From the NCBI GenBank assembly GCA_046593875.1, contig JBKJQQ010000094.1:1-5241 (forward strand): a stretch of DNA of 5,241 nt, read 5' to 3'. Origin of the DNA: SCTD01 sp046593875. GTDB lineage: Bacteria; Actinomycetota; Actinomycetes; Mycobacteriales; SCTD01. Positions 1 to 4,637 of this stretch are shown piece by piece (the first letter of the stretch is position 1; every line of letters starts with the position of its first letter). The notes under the pieces are model-generated. The model had not been told where the DNA came from, did not search any database, and saw nothing but the letters and a program-made list of their open reading frames with translations. A program made the position numbers and the translations under genes.

Positions 1-117
1 CCCGAGGCCCGCTTCGACCGGCTCACGGTGCTGTCGATCGCGCCGTTGATCGCCCGTGCGATCAGCGAGGTCTTCGAGGACGGCTCGGTCACCAGCCTGT
101 TCGACGGCGCCGCCTGA
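1..117 (+). CDS. prs: Ribose-phosphate pyrophosphokinase, C-terminal end (partial)
   Basis: Only the last 38 codons and the TGA stop are in the window; the gene begins upstream. PRPP synthetase transfers pyrophosphate from ATP to ribose-5-phosphate in the cytoplasm. Its product feeds purine, pyrimidine, histidine, tryptophan and NAD synthesis and, in actinobacteria, the decaprenyl-phospho-arabinose route. The tail reads LTVLSIAPLIARAI followed by FEDGSVTSLFDG. This matches the end of Prs proteins: the last helix that carries the LS-x-x-(L/I)-A-x-AI pattern, then the short 'ESIS-x-(L/M)F' strand seen in E. coli Prs. The active-site loops and PRPP-binding motif lie outside the window and cannot be checked. 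The gene is convergent with the small - strand gene ending at 218, with 100 bp between the stops. The family call rests on remembered C-terminal similarity and is fairly secure. Confidence 0.85.
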   Translation, partial: PEARFDRLTVLSIAPLIARAISEVFEDGSVTSLFDGAA

Positions 118-141
118 TCCCCCTACCCCTGAGCCCTTTTG

Positions 142-207
142 CGCTGATCATGGAGTTGTGACACACCTGCTGAGCGTGTGGGGCGGACAACAACTCCATG
201 ATCAGCG
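142..207. repeat. Perfect 18-bp inverted repeat between convergent genes
   Basis: The left arm CGCTGATCATGGAGTTGT (142-159) is the exact reverse complement of 190-207, with a 30-nt spacer. Inside the spacer CACAC (162-166) can pair with GTGTG (176-180), so a second small stem is possible within the loop. The element starts 25 nt after the prs stop and ends 10 nt before the stop of the opposing - strand gene. It could therefore act as a bidirectional terminator or mRNA 3'-end stabiliser. No T-run follows on either strand, so a canonical rho-independent terminator is not shown. The arms are less GC-rich than the surroundings, which also fits an intergenic repetitive palindromic (REP/MITE-like) element. 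One copy alone cannot decide this. Confidence 0.85.
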
Positions 208-217
208 GGGAGTTGAG

Positions 218-553
218 CTAGAGGTGGGCCCCCGGAGAGCTCGAGGCGGTGCAGAACGACGCACCAGGCGCGACGCCGTTCGGGAAGTGGAACCCAGGAC
301 CGGGGCCGCCCGGGAGGGCGGCACCCACTGCGCGCACCGCATCGCCGACGCCGCCACCGGAGGGAGGCCACACCAGCTGCGCGTGGCCGATGCCGGTCAC
401 GTAGTCGCCGACGATGTGCTGACCGTGGTTGGCGATAAGCAGCGTGTCCGCGCACGTCGGGGACGCAGCGCCGGCCGTCCCCGCGCCGGCTCCCAGGACC
501 GTCAGCAGCACAGCAGCGGTCACGCCGGCCCGCCGGAACCCGCGCGCGCTCAC
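218..553 (-). CDS. Small exported protein of unknown function (111 aa)
   Basis: I do not recognise the family. The GTG start (551-553) overlaps the TGA stop of the upstream DUF4242 gene in a GTGA arrangement, which is why this start was chosen; it implies translational coupling. The protein has a clear Sec-type signal peptide: a basic N-region with an Arg-Arg pair (residues 4-8), a hydrophobic stretch from about 11 to 24, and a small-residue c-region TAGAAS with probable cleavage near residues 29-30. The mature part is about 80 residues and rich in Gly, Pro and Ala. It has two cysteines (C34 and C101) that could form a disulfide after export. There is no lipobox at the cleavage site, no second membrane segment and no sortase motif. 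The stop is TAG at 218-220, just inside the large inverted repeat. The export prediction is good; the role is unknown. It is presumably co-expressed with the DUF4242 protein. Confidence 0.68.
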   Translation of the reverse strand: MSARGFRRAGVTAAVLLTVLGAGAGTAGAASPTCADTLLIANHGQHIVGDYVTGIGHAQLVWPPSGGGVGDAVRAVGAALPGGPGPGFHFPNGVAPGASFCTASSSPGAHL

Positions 554-831
554 GCCGGCACCCGCGCGGTCTCCGGGCCGATGACGGCGGCGATCTCGAC
601 GACCGCGTCGGCCGGGAACCCGCCGCAGCGGGCGTGCTCGCGGATGGCCGCGACGTCGTCGGCCTCGTGCACGCAGTAGATCTTGTCTCCGGCGACGTAG
701 CTGGTGATCCACCGGTAGGGGACCCCGAGGCCGGCGACGACCTCGTTGGACTTCGCGGCGATGTCGGCCAGCTCGTCCTGGCTGAGCGCGCTCGCGCCGT
801 CGATGTGGCGTTCGATGATGTACTTCGGCAT
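550..831 (-). CDS. DUF4242 family small protein (93 aa)
   Basis: The protein starts MPKYIIERHIDGASALS and has the family's usual full length of about 80-95 residues. Features typical of DUF4242 are the N-terminal Y-x-I-E-R strand, a central helix (residues 18-34), the W-I-T-S-Y strand at 41-45, DKIYCV at 49-54, and the strongly conserved REHARCGGFPA segment at 64-74. From established knowledge, the Streptomyces coelicolor member SCO4226 is a ferredoxin-like-fold dimer reported to bind nickel. Here C53, H55, H66 and C69 are possible metal ligands, but that is inference. No signal peptide is seen, so the protein is probably cytoplasmic. The ATG at 829-831 was preferred to longer in-frame starts because AAGGAGGAG lies just upstream of it. 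It is first of two genes with the exported protein and divergent from the BTAD regulator at 1008, which is a plausible regulator. The alternative label is simply 'conserved hypothetical'. Confidence 0.85.
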   Translation of the reverse strand: MPKYIIERHIDGASALSQDELADIAAKSNEVVAGLGVPYRWITSYVAGDKIYCVHEADDVAAIREHARCGGFPADAVVEIAAVIGPETARVPA

Positions 832-833
832 GG

Positions 834-842
834 CTCCTCCTT
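834..842 (-). promoter_or_regulatory. Strong Shine-Dalgarno of the DUF4242 gene
   Basis: On the - strand AAGGAGGAG ends 2 nt before the ATG at 831. The AAGGAGG core is a near-perfect match to the anti-SD sequence at workable spacing. It fixes the start against the in-frame extension that would reach back to 951. It also suggests that this two-gene unit is translated well when transcribed. Confidence 0.8.
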
Positions 843-901
843 CGCACCGTCGGATGACGGCGGCTTCACCGGGGAGCGTGTAGGCGGGGCGTGGGCGGCG
901 G

Positions 902-942
902 CGTGTGTGGGACGGAGATGTCCGGATCCGTCCGCGCACACG
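902..942. promoter_or_regulatory. Dyad in the divergent intergenic region (candidate operator)
   Basis: GGACGGA (910-916) and TCCGTCC (927-933) form a perfect 7-bp inverted repeat around a 10-nt centre. Outside it CGTGTG (902-907) pairs with CACACG (937-942), separated from the inner arms by 2 and 3 nt. The structure is centred near 922, almost the exact middle of the 176-bp gap between the divergent starts at 831 and 1008. The centre also holds the palindrome CGGATCCG (923-930). Position and symmetry suit an operator serving both directions, most simply for the adjacent BTAD regulator. Binding is not shown, and GC-rich DNA yields some inverted repeats by chance. Confidence 0.45.
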
Positions 943-956
943 GTCCTGCACACGGT
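936..956 (+). repeat. 9-bp direct repeat, 12-bp period (candidate SARP-type site)
   Basis: GCACACGGT occurs at 936-944 and again, identically, at 948-956, separated by CCT. SARP regulators with an OmpR-like winged helix bind tandem short direct repeats spaced about one helical turn apart (11 bp or a multiple in the classic cases). A 12-bp period close upstream of a BTAD gene is suggestive but not exact. The left copy overlaps the outer arm of the 902-942 dyad. No convincing third copy is visible. The repeat ends 51 nt before the regulator's ATG. Confidence 0.45.
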
Positions 957-991
957 GCGGTGGGCTGATGGGCAGCTGTCGCGGCGGGGTC

Positions 992-997
992 GGGAGG
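992..997 (+). promoter_or_regulatory. Ribosome binding site of the BTAD regulator
   Basis: GGGAGG lies 10 nt before the ATG at 1008. The spacing is slightly long but workable. Together with the family-typical N-terminus LQVRLLGPP right after the ATG, it supports this start. Confidence 0.6.
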
Positions 998-1007
998 TCT
1001 GCGGGAC

Positions 1008-2714
1008 ATGCTCCAGGTGAGGCTGCTCGGACCCCCGAGGATCGAGACCGCTGACGGTCAGACGCGGGACCTCGCCGGTCGCCAGTCGTGGGCCGTGCTG
1101 GCCCGGGTCGTGCTGACCGACGGGCCCGTCTCGCGCCGCGAGCTCAGCGCCGAGCTCTTCCCCGACGCCGTCGATCCGCTCGGGTCGCTGCGTTGGTGCC
1201 TGGCCAGCCTGCGGCGGGCGTTGGGCTCGGCCGAGCTGTTCACCGGCGACCCCATCCTTCATGAGCTCCCGCCCGACATCACCGTCGACGTGTTGGCCTT
1301 GGGGTCGGGGACGCTGGACCTGACGTCCACGGGCGAGCTGCTCGAGGGCATGGAGCCCAGCTCCGGTCCCGAGTTCTCGACCTGGCTGCTGGTGGCTCGC
1401 CAGCAGGTGGGGGCGCGGGTGAGCGCTCTGCTCCGGGAGGCGACCATCGCCGCGCTGTCCCGCGGCCAGCACGAGCGCAGCGTGCCGCTCGCCGAGCTCG
1501 CCGCGCGGCGGTCGCCGTACGACGAGGGCGCCCAGGTGCTGCTGGTGAGGAGCCTGGCGCTGGCCGGCGACACCGACGCCGCGCTGGCCCACGTCGCCGC
1601 GGTGGAGGAGCTGTTCCGCCGCGAGCTCGGCTGCGAGCCCAGCCCGGCCCTGCGCAGCGCAGCACGGGGGAGGGTCGCGCTGCCGCCGCCCGGGGTCGAC
1701 GCCGCCGCCATCGCCTCGACCCTGCTCGACTCGGGCAAGGCGGCGCTGTCGGCCGGCGCCGTCGACGCGGGCCTGGACTGCCTGCGCCAGGCCGGTGCTC
1801 AGGCGGAGTCGGCGGGCGACGACACCTTGTGGGGCCAGTGCCTGTTCGAGCTCGGCAGCGCCCTGGTGCACGCCGCGAAGGGCTTCGACGACGAGGGAAG
1901 CGTCCTGCTCGAGCAGGCCGTGCGGCTCGCCACCGCCACCGGAGACCGGGCCACCGCGGCGTCGGCGCACCGTGAGCGCGGGTATGCCGAGGCCCTTGCG
2001 GGCCGGCGGCCCGAGGCTGATCAGCACGTGGCCGCGGGCCTGGAGATCGCGGGTGACGATGCGCAGCTGCTGGCCGGCCTGCACGCCGTCGCCGGCTTCA
2101 ACCTCGCCGACTGGGGCCGCTTCCCCCAGGCCATCGCGCGGCACGAGCTGGCCTTGGAGCACGCGCGGGCCAGCGGCGAGCACCGGCGCGAGGCGTGGTC
2201 GCTGGGCCTGGGGGCTTGGGCGCTGCTCAATGCCGGCCGCCCTGACGAGGCGCGGGTGTGGGCGGCCCAGTGCCTGGTCCTTGCGCAGAACCTGCAGTGG
2301 CGCTCGTTCACGCCGTGGCCCCTTGCCGTCCTTGCCGAAGTGGCCTTGCTCGACGACCGGCCGGCGGCCGGGTCGGCTGCCGACCTCGAGCGCGCCTTCG
2401 CGTTGAGCTGCCAGCTGCAGGACCCCTGCTGGGAAGGGGCGAACGGCCGGGTGCTGGCCCTGCACCACGCGCGCCGCGGTGACGGGGAGGCGGCGCTGCG
2501 CTGGATCGTCGACGCCCGCCGGCGGGCGGCGCGCCACTCCGACACCTGGGTAGCCATGGTGGGCGCGATCCTGGTCACCGAGGCCGAGCTCAGGGCCGCG
2601 TTCGGTGATCGGGCGGGTGCAGACCAGGCCGCCCGCGACGCCACCGCCCTCGCCGCTCGGGCCCAGCTCGACGCCCTGCTCCCGCGCTCCCTCGCTGTTC
2701 TTCGCCGCGGCTGA
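1008..2714 (+). CDS. BTAD (SARP/AfsR-like) transcriptional regulator with TPR-like C-terminus
   Basis: This 568-aa cytoplasmic DNA-binding regulator opens with LQVRLLGPPRIE, the standard first strand of AfsR/SARP-type OmpR-like winged helices (about residues 1-92). The recognition-helix region LRWCLASLRRALG is at 61-73. A bacterial transcriptional activator domain follows (about 93-222), ending in the family signature RRELGCEPSPALR. Residues 230-565 are Ala/Leu-rich helical pairs resembling tetratricopeptide repeats, with recurrent G-D/A-G-R turn motifs such as LAGRRPEADQH and NAGRPDEAR. No Walker A P-loop is present. It is therefore not a full AfsR with an NB-ARC ATPase, yet it is about twice the length of a minimal SARP: winged helix + BTAD + TPR. 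The TPR part probably senses a partner or ligand; this is inference. It is divergent from the DUF4242/exported-protein pair and probably controls it, itself, or both through the shared gap. It ends at a GC hairpin and is convergent with the DUF222 gene. Confidence 0.93.
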   Translation: MLQVRLLGPPRIETADGQTRDLAGRQSWAVLARVVLTDGPVSRRELSAELFPDAVDPLGSLRWCLASLRRALGSAELFTGDPILHELPPDITVDVLALGSGTLDLTSTGELLEGMEPSSGPEFSTWLLVARQQVGARVSALLREATIAALSRGQHERSVPLAELAARRSPYDEGAQVLLVRSLALAGDTDAALAHVAAVEELFRRELGCEPSPALRSAARGRVALPPPGVDAAAIASTLLDSGKAALSAGAVDAGLDCLRQAGAQAESAGDDTLWGQCLFELGSALVHAAKGFDDEGSVLLEQAVRLATATGDRATAASAHRERGYAEALAGRRPEADQHVAAGLEIAGDDAQLLAGLHAVAGFNLADWGRFPQAIARHELALEHARASGEHRREAWSLGLGAWALLNAGRPDEARVWAAQCLVLAQNLQWRSFTPWPLAVLAEVALLDDRPAAGSAADLERAFALSCQLQDPCWEGANGRVLALHHARRGDGEAALRWIVDARRRAARHSDTWVAMVGAILVTEAELRAAFGDRAGADQAARDATALAARAQLDALLPRSLAVLRRG

Positions 2715-2716
2715 TC

Positions 2717-2735
2717 CGGCGTCGCGCCGACGCCG
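2717..2735 (+). terminator. Candidate GC hairpin terminator after the regulator
   Basis: CGGCGTC (2717-2723) and GACGCCG (2729-2735) form a perfect 7-bp stem with a 5-nt GCGCC loop, beginning 2 nt after the TGA stop at 2712-2714. No T-run follows, so this would be the U-tract-less type often proposed in high-GC actinobacteria. Its position directly at the stop and at the convergent boundary supports it; function is inferred. Confidence 0.5.
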
Positions 2736-2818
2736 ACGGGCTCTCCTTCCGGTGGGACAGGAACGGCTGACGTACGTCGACGTGCAACCCGGCTACCTGG
2801 CGGGGCTGGGTCTGCGGG

Positions 2819-4384
2819 CTACTCACGGACCCAGCCGTCCCCGTTGACGCTGCGCCCGTCCGTGAGGCGGATCGTCTCCCCACGGTGCAGGGCTGCGTGG
2901 TCGCTCTCGCAGAGCAGCACCGTCGTCTGCAGGCTGGTGCTGCCGCACCGGGCCCAGGCGTCGACGTGGTGCGGGATCAGCGGATGTCCGGGCCCGCGGC
3001 AGCAGCCGGCGCCTTGACAGTGCCCGCCGGTCTCCAGGTGCTTGATCCTGCGTTCGTGCGGTTTCAGGGTCCGGTGGGTGTGACTGGTCTCGAGCACCCG
3101 ATGGCCGAGACCGAGGACGTAGCGGGTGACGTAGGCGTCGCACCACCACTTCTTGACCAGGCTCAGCGGGAGCGTGAGACCGGAGGCGGCGGTCGCCGGC
3201 GCAGCGCCGGGCTCGCGGTGCAGCGCGCCGAGACCGAGGGTGACCCCGATGTGCGGAGCGACCTTGTCCCGCAGGCCGAGCTCGCCGCTGTCCAGGATCG
3301 CGCGCAGCGCCAGGCGCAGGGCGTCGTGCAGCCGGCGGCCGCGGGAGCGGGGTCGGTCCCACGGCCGGCCCGTCACGTCCACCCCGTCCGGGATCGGGTC
3401 GCCGAACTCCCAGCCGGTGTCCCGAAGCTGCTGTGCGGCGCTGGTGTCGGTGGGGTTGTCGGGGTCGACGGCCTGCATCGCGGTCAGGACGGTGTGCAGC
3501 AGCTCGCCGGTCTCCAGGTCGAGCTCGCCACGCAGCAACCAGCCCGACCCGTCGGTGTTCGGCCGCAGCGTGAGCTGGGCGTCGTCGGCGCCGCGGGCAG
3601 CGCGCTTCTCCAGCTCGTTGGGCAGCAACGCGTCGACCAGCTGCCCCAGCGCGGCGGGCAGGTCGGTGCTGGGCAGGTGCTGGGCGAGCAGCACGAAGGC
3701 GGCTTCGAGTCGGGCCAGCTGGCTGGTCGGCCAGCAGGAGATCTCCGACAGCTGCGCGCTCAGCTCGACCACGCGGGGGTCGTCATCGGGCAGCCCGCCG
3801 AGCGCCTGGCCGATCGACGACAGGACGCCGTCCAGGACGACTGCGGCCACCGCCGGCTCTCCGGGCTGGCCGTCGATCAGCCCGTCCGGACGGTCGACGT
3901 GCCGGCGGAGCTTCTCGATGGCGGCCGCGACCCGTGAGGCGGCGGCCGGGGTCAGCGTCCCGGCGCGGACCGCCTCCTCCAGCTGGGGGAGCTTGGCCAG
4001 CCGCCGGGACAGCGTGATCGTCGACGGGTCGACCGTCGCGCCCTGCGCCCGCATCCACGACGTCGTCGTCGGGCTGCCGTCCAGCCGGTGCAGCTTGCGG
4101 GTCTCCACATCGCCGAGCCGGCGCAGCAGCACCGCGTCCAGCCGTGCCCGCACCTGCAGCAGCTCCCGGGTGTCGGCGAGCGACTGCGCGGCAGGCAGCT
4201 CGACCGGGTCGACAGCAGCCACGTCGTCCAGCGCCGCGCGCAGCAGCGCCACCTCCGGTGAGGGGGCCACCACGGCCGAGGCTTCGCCCGGCACCGTCCG
4301 CGCCTCGGTGACGGGCGGCCAGGCCACCGCATCGTCGGAGCGCGCAGAAGTGTCGGCTGCACCCTCTCTACCAGTATCGAACAC
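2819..4384 (-). CDS. DUF222 / 13E12-repeat family protein with HNH domain
   Basis: The 521-aa protein has the actinobacterial DUF222 architecture: a helical N-terminal domain (about residues 45-260), a variable Arg-rich middle, and a C-terminal HNH endonuclease-like region (about 455-500). The HNH part has zinc-type cysteines (HCQGAGCC), the PHHVDAW segment carrying the catalytic-His position, and LLCESDHAALH at the end. The usual Asn of the 'S-L-x-N-T-V-L-L-C' segment is Thr here (SLQTTVLLC, residue ~487), so nuclease activity is uncertain. The family is often multi-copy, and several Mycobacterium tuberculosis 13E12 members are reported as LexA-regulated. I chose the GTG at 4384 because it gives the family-like start MFDTG and coincides with the predicted transcription start. 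Alternatives are an upstream GTG at 4450 without a visible SD, and GTG at 4294 with a weak GAGG. The stop is TAG at 2819-2821, 104 bp from the convergent regulator stop. Family certain, start less so. Confidence 0.9.
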   Translation of the reverse strand: MFDTGREGAADTSARSDDAVAWPPVTEARTVPGEASAVVAPSPEVALLRAALDDVAAVDPVELPAAQSLADTRELLQVRARLDAVLLRRLGDVETRKLHRLDGSPTTTSWMRAQGATVDPSTITLSRRLAKLPQLEEAVRAGTLTPAAASRVAAAIEKLRRHVDRPDGLIDGQPGEPAVAAVVLDGVLSSIGQALGGLPDDDPRVVELSAQLSEISCWPTSQLARLEAAFVLLAQHLPSTDLPAALGQLVDALLPNELEKRAARGADDAQLTLRPNTDGSGWLLRGELDLETGELLHTVLTAMQAVDPDNPTDTSAAQQLRDTGWEFGDPIPDGVDVTGRPWDRPRSRGRRLHDALRLALRAILDSGELGLRDKVAPHIGVTLGLGALHREPGAAPATAASGLTLPLSLVKKWWCDAYVTRYVLGLGHRVLETSHTHRTLKPHERRIKHLETGGHCQGAGCCRGPGHPLIPHHVDAWARCGSTSLQTTVLLCESDHAALHRGETIRLTDGRSVNGDGWVRE

Positions 4385-4396
4385 GTGTTCGATACT
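4373..4396. promoter_or_regulatory. Perfect 24-bp palindrome containing a consensus LexA (SOS) box
   Basis: The half-site AGTATCGAACAC (4373-4384) is followed by its exact reverse complement (4385-4396), a 24-bp palindrome with no mismatch. The core TCGAAC-ACGT-GTTCGA (4377-4392) matches the known mycobacterial/actinobacterial LexA consensus TCGAAC-N4-GTTCGA at every position. The site overlaps the predicted -10 box, the transcription start and the GTG start of the DUF222 gene, so bound LexA would block initiation. Known LexA control of 13E12 genes in M. tuberculosis fits. A different repressor with a similar site cannot be excluded. Confidence 0.85.
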
Positions 4397-4420
4397 ACGC
4401 GCCCGAACGCCACGAGGCAA
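4384..4420 (-). promoter_or_regulatory. Predicted leaderless promoter of the DUF222 gene
   Basis: On the - strand TTGCCT (4420-4415) and TAGTAT (4397-4392) are separated by exactly 17 bp and resemble housekeeping -35 and -10 boxes. Seven nucleotides after the -10 comes the G of GTG TTC GAT ACT (from 4384), the expected distance to a transcription start. The mRNA would then begin at its own start codon, a common arrangement in actinobacteria. The lack of any Shine-Dalgarno before this GTG agrees. The -10 lies within the SOS palindrome apart from its first base. Prediction from sequence only. Confidence 0.6.
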
Positions 4421-4442
4421 GAGGCGAGAACGCGAAAGTTGC

Positions 4443-4484
4443 TCATCCACAGCTTATCTGGATCGCAGACACGTCTGTGGACAG
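4443..4484. repeat. Inverted pair of DnaA-box-like 9-mers
   Basis: TCATCCACA (4443-4451) on the + strand and CTGTCCACA (- strand, 4484-4476) face each other. Each differs by one base from a known DnaA box form (TTATCCACA or the high-GC form TTGTCCACA). They also create a 7-bp inverted repeat, TCCACAG (4446-4452) with CTGTGGA (4475-4481). An inner pair CAGAC/GTCTG (4466-4470, 4473-4477) is present. The pair lies about 60-100 bp upstream of the DUF222 start, in a gap without genes. Two imperfect boxes do not make an origin; this could be a chance dyad or an operator. Confidence 0.3.
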
Positions 4485-4614
4485 CCGCGAAAGCTGTCGG
4501 AGGCGTGGAGTACCTGCCCGGGTCATGGCTGGTGCACCGAGACGGTCGAACGACATCTGGCCCGGCTCGCGGGCGGTGAGCCGGACCCAAGCAGTCAGCT
4601 TTTCTGGACCTGCC

Positions 4615-4628
4615 GCGCGGAGACGCGC
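4615..4628 (-). terminator. Weak candidate hairpin after the SEC-C-like gene
   Basis: GCGCG (4615-4619) can pair with CGCGC (4624-4628) across a 4-nt loop, about 10 nt beyond the TGA stop at 4638-4640 on the - strand. The stem is only 5 bp and no T-run follows, so termination here is speculative. Nothing better is seen in the 253-bp gap between this gene and the DUF222 start. Confidence 0.25.
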
Positions 4629-4637
4629 CACGTGACC

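Noticed and set aside
56..679. A 207-codon open frame on the + strand
   Set aside because: It overlaps the prs end in another frame, crosses the inverted repeat, and is antisense to the exported protein and DUF4242 genes. It is Arg/Ala/Gly-rich with no domain.
832..951. Extended DUF4242 start at 951
   Set aside because: The extra 40 residues are Arg/Pro-rich and unlike the family. They would cover the candidate operator, and a strong AAGGAGGAG sits just before the ATG at 831.
123..2537. An 804-codon open frame on the - strand
   Set aside because: It runs antisense to the BTAD regulator and crosses the divergent promoter region and the DUF4242 genes. It has low-complexity Arg/Gly/Pro composition and no recognisable domain. 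This is typical of GC-rich antisense frames.
4385..4450. Upstream GTG start at 4450 for the DUF222 protein
   Set aside because: It would place the SOS box and the well-spaced -35/-10 inside the coding region, and no Shine-Dalgarno precedes it. Kept as an alternative, not as the call.
4443..4484. Replication origin
   Set aside because: There are only two imperfect DnaA-like boxes, no AT-rich unwinding region, and no dnaA, dnaN or plasmid replication gene nearby.
4385..4579. A 64-codon + strand frame starting GTG TTC GAT ACT, mirroring the DUF222 start
   Set aside because: The shared MFDT beginning is forced by the palindrome. There is no good -35 box on this side, no Shine-Dalgarno and no recognisable protein, so symmetry explains it.
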